64,000 nt of DNA from Brevibacillus_H sp041920465 (GTDB taxonomy: Bacteria > Bacillota > Bacilli > Brevibacillales > Brevibacillaceae): NCBI GenBank assembly GCA_041920465.1, contig JBHGXW010000054.1, forward strand, positions 62,001 to 126,000, written 5' to 3'. Shown here in pieces: positions 1 to 8,006 of the stretch. The notes below the pieces were generated by a model, which saw only the letters and a list, made by a program, of their open reading frames with translations, had not been told where the DNA came from and ran no database searches. Within the stretch, counting starts at the first letter, position 1. Each line of letters begins with the position of its first letter. A program made the translations under genes and the position numbers.

Positions 1-90
1 TTCATCTTACCTTGAAAATCTCCCTTGCAATAATAAAAACCTACGTTACTGGTAAGTATTCCTCGCCGCCTTGCTTTTCATAAGTGAACT

Positions 91-1149
91 CTATGATCCG
101 CGTTCTAATGCCAGCTTCTGTACAGCAATCCCGCGCTGTTCTGCCCAGTCCCTAAGCTCTGGGGAGAGGGTGAGCGGAACGTGCCGCAGTTTTTCCAGGC
201 TTGCTGCTCCCAAGGCGGTCATGGCTATACGAAGCTGGTGGTGCAGTTGGTCCACGGCCGTGAAACATTTCTCCATTGTTTCTTCCGTCACCAGTTTCAG
301 GAAAAATCCTGACATACCAACAGCATCAGCTCCCAAGGAAATCGCTTTGGCGGCATCAAGGCCGTCCTGAATTCCTCCTGTTGCCACTATGCTGGCTCCT
401 TTTGTGTTTACTTGGCAATACTCAAGCAAAGACTGGGGAGTAGTCAAGCCCCAATTCTCAAACATGGACAGAGGGCGAGCGCTTCTTCTGTTCTCTACCT
501 GGGCAAAATTGGTTCCCCCCGCTCCACCTACATCTATAATGCGTACGCCAGCCTCGATCAGTTGGCGAATGGTCTCGCGCGACATTCCAAACCCTACTTC
601 CTTCACGATCACCGGAACAGAAAGTGTGGAAACAATATTTTCGATCTTCTTGAGATAACCGGTAAAGTCGCGGTCTCCTTCCGGCATCAATAATTCCTGC
701 ATGACATTCAGATGAATTTGCAGGCCGTCTGCTTCGATCATTTCAACTGCTTGTCTCGCTTGATCCACGCTTGCTTCCGCACCCAGATTGGCAAAAACGA
801 CACCGTCCGGATTTTCCTTGCGAACCACTTGGTAAGTATGGCGAAGAGACGCATCGCGGACAGCAGCCATTTGGGAACCAACTGCCATTGCCAGCTTCTT
901 TTCTTTTGCAATGATTGCCAGTTTCTGATTGATTTCCGCCGTCTCCCTGGCTCCGCCTGTCATGGCATTGATAAGAATCGGGGAAGAAAGCGGTATCGAT
1001 TGCAGGCGGCTTGACAAGTTAATGTTTACATAAGATATGTTTGGTAAACTGTTCGGAATAAATCTGATCTGATCAAAACCGGAGACTTGTTCATTCCTTG
1101 TCGCCAACACATGCTGAATATGCTCCATTTTGCGCGCCGATCGACTCAA
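91..1149 (-). CDS. fni: Type 2 isopentenyl-diphosphate delta-isomerase
   Basis: Cytosolic FMN- and NADPH-dependent enzyme that interconverts isopentenyl and dimethylallyl diphosphate, supplying isoprenoid precursors. The 352-residue product has the family length and layout: an N-terminal RKMEHI segment, the NAMTGG motif near residue 62, a glycine-rich GGAGGTN stretch near 230 and a TGGIQDG phosphate-binding loop near 270. The start is TTG at 1149, preceded at normal spacing by GGAAGAG; the internal ATG seven codons later lacks a comparable site. It follows the S1-like gene on the same strand, the order seen in B. subtilis (ypfD-fni). Unrelated in fold to type 1 Idi. Identification is firm. 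Confidence 0.93.
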   Translation of the reverse strand: MSRSARKMEHIQHVLATRNEQVSGFDQIRFIPNSLPNISYVNINLSSRLQSIPLSSPILINAMTGGARETAEINQKLAIIAKEKKLAMAVGSQMAAVRDASLRHTYQVVRKENPDGVVFANLGAEASVDQARQAVEMIEADGLQIHLNVMQELLMPEGDRDFTGYLKKIENIVSTLSVPVIVKEVGFGMSRETIRQLIEAGVRIIDVGGAGGTNFAQVENRRSARPLSMFENWGLTTPQSLLEYCQVNTKGASIVATGGIQDGLDAAKAISLGADAVGMSGFFLKLVTEETMEKCFTAVDQLHHQLRIAMTALGAASLEKLRHVPLTLSPELRDWAEQRGIAVQKLALERGS

Positions 1150-1213
1150 AAGATCTCTTCCTTTCTAGCGAAAAAAGGTACGCTCCCTGTTGAAGCGTAC
1201 CCCCTTTCCCTTC

Positions 1214-2386
1214 TTATTTGAACTTATCTTTCAAATCTCCGAACAAATCGCCAAGCGTTACGCCTAAGCCCTGATTGTTCTCTTGCTGGAAGGCTTGAGT
1301 TTCCCGCTTGCTTTCGCGCTCCTGCTTTTCGATTTTGTCTTCTTGCAGCGCACGAATGCTTAAGCTGATACGTTGTTCCGCCGGATTCACATCAAGGATT
1401 TTCACTTGAACTTCTTGGCCTTCTTTTAATACTTCACCAGGTGTGGCAATGTGGCGGTTGGCAATTTGGGAAATGTGCACCAATCCTTCGATTCCAGGTG
1501 CGAGTTCCACGAATGCGCCAAAGCTGGCGAGACGCTTCACCGTACCGGTTGCAACATCGCCTGTTTTAAATTGCTCCGCTGCCTTGTCCCATGGTCCCGG
1601 TTGCGTTTCTTTCATGCTCAAGCTGATGCGTTCGTTCTCTTTATCTACCTTCAATACTTTTACTTTTACCTTGTCGCCTTCAGAGACGACGTCAGATGGC
1701 TTTTCTACACGCTGCCAAGCAAGTTCGGATACGTGAACAAGCCCGTCTACTCCACCGATGTCAACGAATACGCCGAAATCGGTGAGGCGCTGCACAGTAC
1801 CTTCCAATACTTGACCTGCTTGCAGATTTTCAAGAACTGATTTTTTCTGTAGGTTTGCCTGGTCTTCCAGAACGGCTTTGTGGGAAAGGATCACTTTATT
1901 CTTTTCCCGGTCCATCTCCACCACTTTCAAGGCAAGTGTGCGGCCTTTATAGTCGGAGAAATCTTCGACAAAATGACGTTCCACCATAGAAGCCGGAATA
2001 AAGCCGCGGAGACCGATGTCAACAACAAGACCGCCTTTTACGATTTCTTTCACTTCTGCCTCGATGATTTCACCTGTTTCTATCTTTTTCGCCAGTTCAT
2101 CCCAAGCTTTTTCACTGGTGACCGCTTTTTTGGAAACAACCAGTTCTTCTTTCTGATCATTCATTTTGATTACTTTAACCTCAAACTCATCCCCAACTGC
2201 TACTGCATCAGAAACCTTTTCAACATGAAGACTGGACAACTCGCTAATCGGAATCAGCCCATCGTATTTGTAACCGACATCAACCAAAGCTTGTTTTTCT
2301 TCCACCTTGGTTACCTTGGCTTTGACTACATCTCCTACAGACAAATTTTTCACGTCTGTCAGGCTATTGTTGATTTCTTCCACCAT
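1214..2386 (-). CDS. rpsA: Ribosomal protein S1 homologue with four S1 domains
   Basis: RNA-binding protein related to ribosomal protein S1. The 390 residues hold four S1 (OB-fold) repeats at about 17-86, 104-170, 190-259 and 275-345, each with the GxVxxhxxfGxfVDhG pattern and an xSxxE or related turn. Bacillales YpfD-type proteins have this four-repeat length, shorter than the six-repeat E. coli S1, and in low-GC Gram-positives are not strictly required for translation initiation. ATG start at 2386 has a near-perfect AAGGAGG eight bases upstream. It lies between plsC and fni. The C-terminal tail (350-390) is charged and ends in a basic segment. Role in ribosome binding is inferred from family. 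Confidence 0.92.
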   Translation of the reverse strand: MVEEINNSLTDVKNLSVGDVVKAKVTKVEEKQALVDVGYKYDGLIPISELSSLHVEKVSDAVAVGDEFEVKVIKMNDQKEELVVSKKAVTSEKAWDELAKKIETGEIIEAEVKEIVKGGLVVDIGLRGFIPASMVERHFVEDFSDYKGRTLALKVVEMDREKNKVILSHKAVLEDQANLQKKSVLENLQAGQVLEGTVQRLTDFGVFVDIGGVDGLVHVSELAWQRVEKPSDVVSEGDKVKVKVLKVDKENERISLSMKETQPGPWDKAAEQFKTGDVATGTVKRLASFGAFVELAPGIEGLVHISQIANRHIATPGEVLKEGQEVQVKILDVNPAEQRISLSIRALQEDKIEKQERESKRETQAFQQENNQGLGVTLGDLFGDLKDKFK

Positions 2387-2533
2387 TGACTAAACCTCCT
2401 TGAGCACCATCCATTTCTCATGACGCTTATATATTCATTAACCTCTGCCATGGGCAGATGGTTGAACGTTATACAGCCGAGATACGCAGACATAGTATTC
2501 TTCTAGTTCCTGCATTTAATACCAATATTCATC

Positions 2534-3130
2534 TTATTTCGTTTTATGCTGTTGAATCAGCTGACGGATATGCTGCATGATTATCTCGGTAACTTCTTTC
2601 ATTGTTTCTGATCCGGGTTTGCCTTCCTTATAGACAGATAAGTCAATCGGCTTGCCGTATACAATGGTTACTGGCCGAAATAAGCGAAAAGGTCCTACAA
2701 TCGCAACCGGAATCACTTGTGCGTCCGACTTCAACGCAAACATCGCAATACCGGAATGACCTTGTCCTACTTCTCCGGTCTTGCTGCGTGTACCTTCCGG
2801 AAAGATTCCCAAAATTTTCCCTTCTTCCAAAATTTTGAGAGTTGTTCTGATGGCAGCCCGGTCACCAGCTCCCCGTTTTACCGGAAAAGCACCAAACTTG
2901 GTAATGAGAAAAGAAATGACAGGAATCTTGAACAGCTCTTCTTTGGCCATGAAATGTACCTGGCGTTCGATGCCGCATCCCAGCAAAGGAGGATCCAGGT
3001 TGCTGATGTGATTGGCGCACAAAATAACGGCGCCGTCAGATGGAACATTCTCTGCGCCTATAACCCGCCAACGATAAAAAACACCGAAGAAAATTCGAAA
3101 CAACATTCGAAAAAAGGTATAATAACTCAC
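2534..3130 (-). CDS. plsC: 1-acyl-sn-glycerol-3-phosphate acyltransferase
   Basis: Membrane-associated enzyme that acylates lysophosphatidic acid to phosphatidic acid in phospholipid synthesis. The 198-residue protein shows the acyltransferase motif NHxSNxDP (His41, Asp46), a KEELFKIP segment near 63-70 and the PEGTRS glycerophosphate-binding motif at 111-116. The N-terminus is hydrophobic (5-20). Start is GTG at 3130, seven bases after the cmk stop region, with AGGGGA upstream, so cmk and plsC are probably cotranscribed. Length is typical of the short Bacillales PlsC proteins. Confidence 0.92.
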   Translation of the reverse strand: MSYYTFFRMLFRIFFGVFYRWRVIGAENVPSDGAVILCANHISNLDPPLLGCGIERQVHFMAKEELFKIPVISFLITKFGAFPVKRGAGDRAAIRTTLKILEEGKILGIFPEGTRSKTGEVGQGHSGIAMFALKSDAQVIPVAIVGPFRLFRPVTIVYGKPIDLSVYKEGKPGSETMKEVTEIIMQHIRQLIQQHKTK

Positions 3131-3136
3131 TTGATT

Positions 3137-3802
3137 TTATTCCCCTATTCGTTTACAAATTTCAAGAATTTGCCGAACGACTTCTTCGATAGTTTGTCCC
3201 GTTGTATCAACCAAAACAGCATCCTCTGCCTGTCTGAGCGGTGCAACCTCCCGTTCGCTGTCCCGTTTGTCCCGGTCGGCGATTTCCTGCTTCAATTGCT
3301 CCAAATTCGCTTCATAGCCTTTGGCCTTTAATTCAGCAAAACGGCGGTTCGCCCGCTCTTCGATGGATGCCGTTAGGAAGATTTTCAGTTCGGCATCAGG
3401 AAGTACGTGTGTCCCAATGTCCCGACCATCCATGACAATATCGCCTTGTTTGGCCATATTTCGCTGCAAGAGAAGCATTTGTTGCCGAACCATTCCGTGG
3501 CTTGCCACGATCGAGGCAAAATTGCTTACTTCCGGCGTGCGGATCTCTGCTGTAATGTCGCGCTCATTCCAAAACACTCGCTGGCTCCCGTCTTCGGAAC
3601 GTCTCAATTCAATCTGAGAAGTATGGAGAAGCTGGGCAACCGCTTCTTCATTATGTACGGGAATGCTTGCTTGCAGGACAGCCCACGCCAATGCGCGATA
3701 CATGGCCCCTGTATCAATATAGACATATCCTAATTTTGCTGCGATTAGTTGTGCAACGGTGCTTTTGCCCGCACCAGCAGGACCGTCAATTGCGATATTC
3801 AT
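3137..3802 (-). CDS. cmk: Cytidylate kinase
   Basis: Phosphorylates CMP and dCMP using ATP in pyrimidine nucleotide salvage. The 221 residues match the family length. The P-loop GPAGAGKS is at 7-14, the YIDTGAMYRA substrate segment is near 28-37, and DGRDIGTHVLP (CMP/Asp-Arg motif) is near 155. The ATG at 3802 has AGAAGGTGA upstream. Lies upstream of plsC with a six-base gap, and downstream of ypfB and the PilZ gene, as in B. subtilis. Confident. Confidence 0.95.
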   Translation of the reverse strand: MNIAIDGPAGAGKSTVAQLIAAKLGYVYIDTGAMYRALAWAVLQASIPVHNEEAVAQLLHTSQIELRRSEDGSQRVFWNERDITAEIRTPEVSNFASIVASHGMVRQQMLLLQRNMAKQGDIVMDGRDIGTHVLPDAELKIFLTASIEERANRRFAELKAKGYEANLEQLKQEIADRDKRDSEREVAPLRQAEDAVLVDTTGQTIEEVVRQILEICKRIGE

Positions 3803-3943
3803 GAGTAGTGTTCACCTTCTAAGTTGAAAATAAGAAAAGCTTCTATCGAAGCCGTTTCGGAGAGATAGTTTTCATTTTAAAACAGGACTTGCCTGCCAAA
3901 GTGCCAGATACTCTATGGATTATCCTACCACAAAAATAGATAT

Positions 3944-3969
3944 GGCGCAAACTTCAAGGAGTTTGCGCC
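3944..3969 (-). terminator. Hairpin overlapping the end of ypfB
   Basis: A perfect 10-bp stem (GGCGCAAACT paired with AGTTTGCGCC) with a six-base loop covers the last codons and stop of ypfB. Only a weak T-rich stretch (TATCTATTTTT) follows on the minus strand, so it may be a weak terminator or an mRNA 3' end stabiliser before cmk. Confidence 0.45.
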
Positions 3970-4145
3970 TTGCCTTCCAAGTCTTCCGTTTCCACGAAAA
4001 AATGTCGAATCAGATCAAAAGAATACAAGCTTTGGCCGATTACCAAAGTAATTGTCGAAGCAATAATGAAGGTTACAATCCATTTCTCAATCCGAGAAGA
4101 AATTTTCACAAAGCGAAGTTTGTATTCTTCCTGTCTGCGCACCAT
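3954..4145 (-). CDS. ypfB: YpfB-like small membrane protein (DUF5359 type)
   Basis: A 63-residue protein with a basic N-terminus, one clear transmembrane helix (about 23-42, IVTFIIASTITLVIG region) and a short acidic C-terminal tail. Start ATG at 4145 has AAGGAGCG seven bases upstream. Small proteins of this shape occupy the same slot between the PilZ gene and cmk in Bacillales (YpfB, DUF5359); family assignment rests on position and topology. Function is unknown. It is 22 bases downstream of the PilZ receptor gene, so the two are probably cotranscribed. Confidence 0.7.
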   Translation of the reverse strand: MVRRQEEYKLRFVKISSRIEKWIVTFIIASTITLVIGQSLYSFDLIRHFFVETEDLEGKAQTP

Positions 4146-4167
4146 TCATACGCTCCTTGTGAACTGT

Positions 4168-4857
4168 TTATTCCGTTATTCCCTTGTTTCTGAGTTCCAG
4201 CTGCCGCTCGAAACATGAGCGAATGATTTTGGCTCGGTCCGATTCGCTGATTTCCGTAAACTTAACCGAGACCCACTGATTGGCTCCTATTTCTTCGGCC
4301 GGTTTGATGCGGGTAATCTGGCCTACAGCATGGGCATGTACAACTTTATTTGCTTTGGACGGAAGCGCAAACCAGATTTTCAGTTGATCCTTTTCATGCA
4401 ATACATATTTATCCGGACAGGAAAAAGCCAGACCTCCCCCGCTCAAGTCGACAGTCCGGGCCAGGAAGTGATAGTTGCGAATCCGGTCATCAGTCTTCAC
4501 GGCAATTTCTACATGAACGGAAACCCGCACAAAATGACGCCGCTGCGTCCGGGTGATGCTCTCCTTACCAGGCGTTTTAAGCTCAAGCATGGGAATGTTT
4601 TCTTTTCGTTTCCCTGTGATTTCCGTATTGAAATCAAAGCGGGAACCGTCTGCCCCCATATACCAGCATTGCCATCTGGAACCGACAACATAAGAACCTA
4701 TACCGCCTGAATGATGTTCATTGGTAGGAAGTTCAATTACGATCATCTCTTCATCGATATCGGCGATACGTGATTTGTAGACGAGTTTGCTTTTTTCTTG
4801 TGAAGTAGTGAATGGACTCATCCATATAATTTGTCCGACTTGCGGCAGTACGATCAA
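4168..4857 (-). CDS. ypfA: PilZ-domain c-di-GMP receptor (YpfA/MotI-like flagellar brake)
   Basis: Two-domain protein of 229 residues: an N-terminal YcgR-like beta domain (about 1-95) and a C-terminal PilZ domain (about 100-220). Both c-di-GMP binding motifs are intact: RxxxR at Arg107-Arg111 and DLSGGG at 137-142. In B. subtilis the orthologue (YpfA, also DgrA/MotI) binds c-di-GMP and restrains the flagellar stator. Start is TTG at 4857 with GGGGGA eight bases upstream. It is downstream of ypeB but separated by a hairpin at 4920-4949. Two predicted c-di-GMP turnover proteins lie elsewhere in this window, so the signal is probably made and read in this organism. Confidence 0.85.
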   Translation of the reverse strand: MIVLPQVGQIIWMSPFTTSQEKSKLVYKSRIADIDEEMIVIELPTNEHHSGGIGSYVVGSRWQCWYMGADGSRFDFNTEITGKRKENIPMLELKTPGKESITRTQRRHFVRVSVHVEIAVKTDDRIRNYHFLARTVDLSGGGLAFSCPDKYVLHEKDQLKIWFALPSKANKVVHAHAVGQITRIKPAEEIGANQWVSVKFTEISESDRAKIIRSCFERQLELRNKGITE

Positions 4858-4919
4858 CTACTGTTCCCCCTTCACTCCCAATACCCATTATTATACACAT
4901 GGATGCTAATAAACGGCAA

Positions 4920-4949
4920 ATGGAGAAAACGCTGATCCGCTTTCTCCAT
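4920..4949 (-). terminator. Probable terminator after ypeB
   Basis: Inverted repeat ATGGAGAAA/TTTCTCCAT with extra pairing in the loop, in the 111-base gap between ypeB and the PilZ gene. The T-run on the minus strand is weak (TTGCCGTTTATT), so efficiency is uncertain. Confidence 0.45.
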
Positions 4950-4968
4950 ACTCGCTTCATTCTTCATT

Positions 4969-6333
4969 TTATGTCCGGTCCTCGCCAGGAATCGTATCTA
5001 TCCGAACGATATCCTCTTCATCGCCGTTCATCGCATTGATGTATACCGTATACATATCTTCGCCCAAAGTGCCGGTAAATGTGTAGCAAAGCTTTTCGTT
5101 TCCGTCTTTTCCTTCGATAATACCCAGGTGTTGGTCCGTAATTTTCATATTCGGGTTTACCATGGTTCGGGCTTTTTGAGCGGTAATCTTCGGCTTTGGA
5201 ATGCTTCTTTGTTTATGGTTAAACAAATATTCTTCTGCCTGGAACCCGTTCACATCTCCGTTGTCGAGCGCCACTTTGACCGTAATGGCATCCGGATAAA
5301 TGCGTACCCCGTTCTGCTCTGGAACGAACGTAAACACTCCCAACCCTTCATAGCTGTCGTTTTCAACCGCCACCATATTGGGATAGCCGTGTGTTTGAAG
5401 GAACTTGGCAGCATGCTTCTCCGCTTCTTCGATAGAAATTTTCTCTTCTGTTACATCTCGTTCGTTTAGTAGCCAAACAACCTGACCGCCCCGTTTACTG
5501 ATGTCTAAATGAATCGGGTTCTTATCGTTTTTCCCTTTTTTCACCGTTACGCTGTATGCTGAGTAAGCTTCGCCAGTACCGTTTTCATCCACTTCGAAGC
5601 TGGCTTCTTGCCTGTTAAGGCCGGTGAATTTGGCTGCGGCTTCGACCGCTTCATCCTTGCTGATTTTTTTGCCGTCCAGCCCTTTGATTCGTTGCTGCCT
5701 TTTTTTATCCAGACTTTGGATGGTTGTTCCCCAGTCCAAATCCTGAAATTCCTGCACCTTTTTATCAACCGTACGGAATCCGTCTATAATTGTATTGTCT
5801 GTTTTTTTGTCATCGGAAGCGAGTGCGGTTTCCACGTCCATCCAACGCAATTTTTTGTCAATCACTTTGGTTTGGACATGAAACAGCTGATCCTGAATCT
5901 CTTTTGAATGTTTGTATAGCTTTTGCAGGTTTTGATATTCTTTTTGGGTCAACGGCTGCTGATTCAAATCGCGAACAGCCGCGTCGTAGGAGAAATCAGC
6001 CACTTTGGCCAGAAACTCTTCCGTGTTGTTAAATGGCATCAGGGTCAAAGGAAGCTGCCCTACATCAGATTGAGCGGCATACGCTAGCCGCCAAACATTG
6101 GTTAAACAGGGCGTGGCTTGTTTCCGGGAATTGACAGCCAACGTTTTTCCCAATTCATCATGCAATTTGTCCATGTGGTAGTTCAAATCGTGAAACGCAC
6201 GTTGGTACTGGTTTTCCGCTTTAATCAAAATCGAATTTTTCTCGTTGTGTTCCTGATAACCCCACATCCCTGCGCCGAGAAGAGCTACTGCGGTAACCGG
6301 AAATAATACACGAGAGATTGCTCCATACAGCAT
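4969..6333 (-). CDS. ypeB: Germination protein YpeB
   Basis: Spore protein needed to install and stabilise the cortex-lytic enzyme SleB. An N-terminal hydrophobic segment (about 6-22) is followed by a long helical region and C-terminal PepSY-like repeats with the FTGLNRQEAS and RDVTEEKISIEEAEKHAAKF segments, as in B. subtilis YpeB (about 450 residues). I place the start at ATG 6333 (454 residues): AAAGGAGCGG lies 8-11 bases upstream, whereas the longer reading begins at a TTG that lies inside that ribosome site. It follows sleB by 24 bases in the conserved sleB-ypeB pair, and shares its forespore promoter. Confidence 0.92.
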   Translation of the reverse strand: MLYGAISRVLFPVTAVALLGAGMWGYQEHNEKNSILIKAENQYQRAFHDLNYHMDKLHDELGKTLAVNSRKQATPCLTNVWRLAYAAQSDVGQLPLTLMPFNNTEEFLAKVADFSYDAAVRDLNQQPLTQKEYQNLQKLYKHSKEIQDQLFHVQTKVIDKKLRWMDVETALASDDKKTDNTIIDGFRTVDKKVQEFQDLDWGTTIQSLDKKRQQRIKGLDGKKISKDEAVEAAAKFTGLNRQEASFEVDENGTGEAYSAYSVTVKKGKNDKNPIHLDISKRGGQVVWLLNERDVTEEKISIEEAEKHAAKFLQTHGYPNMVAVENDSYEGLGVFTFVPEQNGVRIYPDAITVKVALDNGDVNGFQAEEYLFNHKQRSIPKPKITAQKARTMVNPNMKITDQHLGIIEGKDGNEKLCYTFTGTLGEDMYTVYINAMNGDEEDIVRIDTIPGEDRT

Positions 6334-6357
6334 GGTATATACCGCTCCTTTCAATAA

Positions 6358-6906
6358 TTATCTGCAGAAAATGTGTTTACCGATCCGTTTCACTTGCGGT
6401 CTATTCCAAATCCAACTGGATGTTGCCGTGGCCGGATTAAAATAATAGGTGCATCCGCCTGTCGGGTCCCATCCTCTGAGAGCATCCTGCACTGCTTTTT
6501 TTGCCTTTGCATTGGGTGCTGACCAGATTTGTCCGTCAGATACGGCAGTAAAGGCACGCGGTTCGAAGATGACTCCGGCGATTGTATCGGGGAAGGACGG
6601 GCTTTTTATCCGATTTAAGATAACGGCGGCAATCGCTACCTGTCCTTCGTATGGCTCCCCTCTCGCTTCACCGTATACCGCGTTCGCCACAAGCTTCAAA
6701 TCATTGTTGGATAACCGGGATGGATGAAATGCTTTTCGTTTGGCTTTTGTCTTGGGCGCACTCCACTCGATTTCCTGCGCTTGAACGCTTGGCTTTTCGT
6801 TTAAAAAAAGGGCTTGTAACGGTGTATATGTATACCCAAGCAAACAGCCAATGCCTAACACCAGTGCGACAGACCAGATCAGAACCCGACGCTCTTGCAC
6901 GTTCAA
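6358..6906 (-). CDS. sleB: Spore cortex-lytic enzyme SleB, short form
   Basis: Cell-wall hydrolase of the SleB/CwlJ (Hydrolase_2) family, a lytic transglycosylase acting on muramic-lactam cortex during germination. The 182 residues comprise a signal anchor (8-26), a short linker and the catalytic domain (about 65-182) with the probable catalytic Glu80 in YGEARGEP. The N-terminal peptidoglycan-binding domain present in B. subtilis SleB (about 305 residues) is absent. The longest start is TTG at 6906, only three bases after AAGGAGG; GTG at 6900 has better spacing (nine bases) and may be used. A sigma-G-type promoter lies at 6935-6965. Confidence 0.9.
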   Translation of the reverse strand: MNVQERRVLIWSVALVLGIGCLLGYTYTPLQALFLNEKPSVQAQEIEWSAPKTKAKRKAFHPSRLSNNDLKLVANAVYGEARGEPYEGQVAIAAVILNRIKSPSFPDTIAGVIFEPRAFTAVSDGQIWSAPNAKAKKAVQDALRGWDPTGGCTYYFNPATATSSWIWNRPQVKRIGKHIFCR

Positions 6907-6934
6907 ATTCCTCCTTGTTTGCTCTTTCTTGGCA

Positions 6935-6965
6935 TAGTGTTAGTGGGGAGGATTGCAAATATGCA
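6935..6965 (-). promoter_or_regulatory. Candidate sigma-G promoter of sleB-ypeB
   Basis: Minus strand reads TGCATA (6960-6965), 18 bases, then AACACTA (6935-6941), close to the forespore sigma-G pattern TGMATA-N18-CATACTA. No GG precedes the -10 at the sigma-F position, so sigma-G alone is expected, as known for sleB in B. subtilis. It begins immediately after the upstream terminator. Confidence 0.6.
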
Positions 6966-7001
6966 AAAAAAGAAAGAACTGGCTGCTTCCAGTTCTTTCT
7001 T
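6964..7001 (-). terminator. Rho-independent terminator after the prsW unit
   Basis: Perfect 13-bp stem (6970-6982 with 6989-7001), six-base loop, followed on the minus strand by a run of seven T. It ends the prsW plus small Cys-protein transcript just before the sleB promoter. Confidence 0.85.
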
Positions 7002-7058
7002 CTTAAATAAAGTTCCGGGTGCCCGGCCGACACAGCGTAAGCTTCTGTCGGTTGTTTT

Positions 7059-7223
7059 TTAAATATCGGTTTCCATTACGACAAAATGACGGTCATTATT
7101 GCACAGGCATTGCTTAAAGCCTGTCTCCACTTTTCCTTCATGCCCGCGACGGCCGCGCAAAATAAATCTTTCACCGCATACATTGCATCGAATCATCACT
7201 TTTGTTCGTTCGGAATTTGGCAC
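7059..7223 (-). CDS. 54-residue Cys-rich protein, probable metal knuckle, downstream of prsW
   Basis: Small gene with a GTG start at 7223, a strong AAGGAGGAGA site about ten bases upstream, and a TAA stop at 7059. The product has four cysteines in a CxxC (Cys13, Cys16) and CxC (Cys39, Cys41) arrangement around a basic GRRGHEGK segment, which suggests a single zinc-binding knuckle that could touch nucleic acid; no function is known to me. It begins 19 bases after the prsW stop, so it is probably coexpressed, and a strong terminator follows. Codon use and ribosome site argue that it is real despite its size. Confidence 0.75.
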   Translation of the reverse strand: MPNSERTKVMIRCNVCGERFILRGRRGHEGKVETGFKQCLCNNDRHFVVMETDI

Positions 7224-7242
7224 GTTGGAATCTCCTCCTTAC

Positions 7243-7920
7243 CTAATAGTCTGTACGACTCCCCCGTGTTTTAGAACCGAAATCGTGAGCCCATTGCACT
7301 TTTCTCAACCCCACCCACCAAAGGATGAGCATGAACGGTATAATGAACCATAGCCAGTAATGGGACGACAACAAAATCAAATTATAAAAGCCGTGAAGCA
7401 AAATCGGAATCAAGAGCGAAATCGTCAGCATGAACATTTTTTTGCCGGAATGATTGGTAAATTTGCCGATGCCTAGATAAAAGCCCATCCACACCCCGAA
7501 CAAAGCATGACTGGATACCGGCAAAAAGGCACGCCACCAGGCCACATCCATTCCGTTCAAAAACAGGTAAAAGATGTTTTCAAGCGTTGCAAAGCCGAGT
7601 GAAACGGCTACCCCATACACAATTCCGTCATACGGCTCGTCGAATTCGACATGCTTGTATGCGGTATGATAGACCACCAGCCATTTGAAAAATTCTTCGA
7701 CCAAGGCTGATGAAATAATCGCTTGAAACAAAGGATGGTTAAGTTCCCATTCGTTGTGGATAACATATTGCAGCATCATGATGGGAAACACCAACAAATT
7801 CCCAAAAATAAAGGAACGAACCACCATGGAAACAGGTTCCGGCTGCAAATTATCACGCAAATAAAAATAACTAAGCAAAGCAATACCTGGTGCTATTGCC
7901 GCACCAATCAACGCAATCAT
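7243..7920 (-). CDS. prsW: Intramembrane protease PrsW
   Basis: Polytopic membrane protease (family M82/glutamic-type) that makes the first cut in an anti-sigma factor such as RsiW, releasing an ECF sigma factor in response to envelope stress. With ATG 7920 as start (AAAGGAG eleven bases upstream) the protein is 225 residues and begins MIALIGAAIAPG, matching the family N-terminus; the longer reading adds 12 unlikely residues. The key residues are present: Glu75-Glu76 in VEEFFKW, the FDEPYDGIVYG segment at 93-103, His138 and His176. No rsiW-sigW pair is in the window, so its substrate lies elsewhere. Divergent from ansA. Confidence 0.9.
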   Translation of the reverse strand: MIALIGAAIAPGIALLSYFYLRDNLQPEPVSMVVRSFIFGNLLVFPIMMLQYVIHNEWELNHPLFQAIISSALVEEFFKWLVVYHTAYKHVEFDEPYDGIVYGVAVSLGFATLENIFYLFLNGMDVAWWRAFLPVSSHALFGVWMGFYLGIGKFTNHSGKKMFMLTISLLIPILLHGFYNLILLSSHYWLWFIIPFMLILWWVGLRKVQWAHDFGSKTRGSRTDY

Positions 7921-8006
7921 CTTGTGTATTGCTCCTTTACATAGACTACCATTCATCGTACCATGAAAGATAGCGATTGAAAACCCGCAACAAGTGAGGT
8001 TAGTTT

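Noticed and set aside
1..90. Possible start (ATGAA with a weak AAGG) of a next minus-strand gene at the left edge
   Set aside because: Only five bases would lie in the window; too little to support a gene.
2444..2458. TCTGCC/GGCAGA hairpin upstream of the S1-like gene as an autoregulatory leader
   Set aside because: It lies upstream of the likely -10 (TATATA on the minus strand), so it would not be in the mRNA; small and not conserved-looking.
2717..3331. 204-residue plus-strand frame
   Set aside because: Antisense shadow of plsC and cmk, which have motifs and ribosome sites; no start signal of its own.
7025..7060. Hairpin CCGACA/TGTCGG followed by T-run on the plus strand
   Set aside because: No plus-strand gene ends here; it overlaps the stop region of the minus-strand small gene and is probably incidental.
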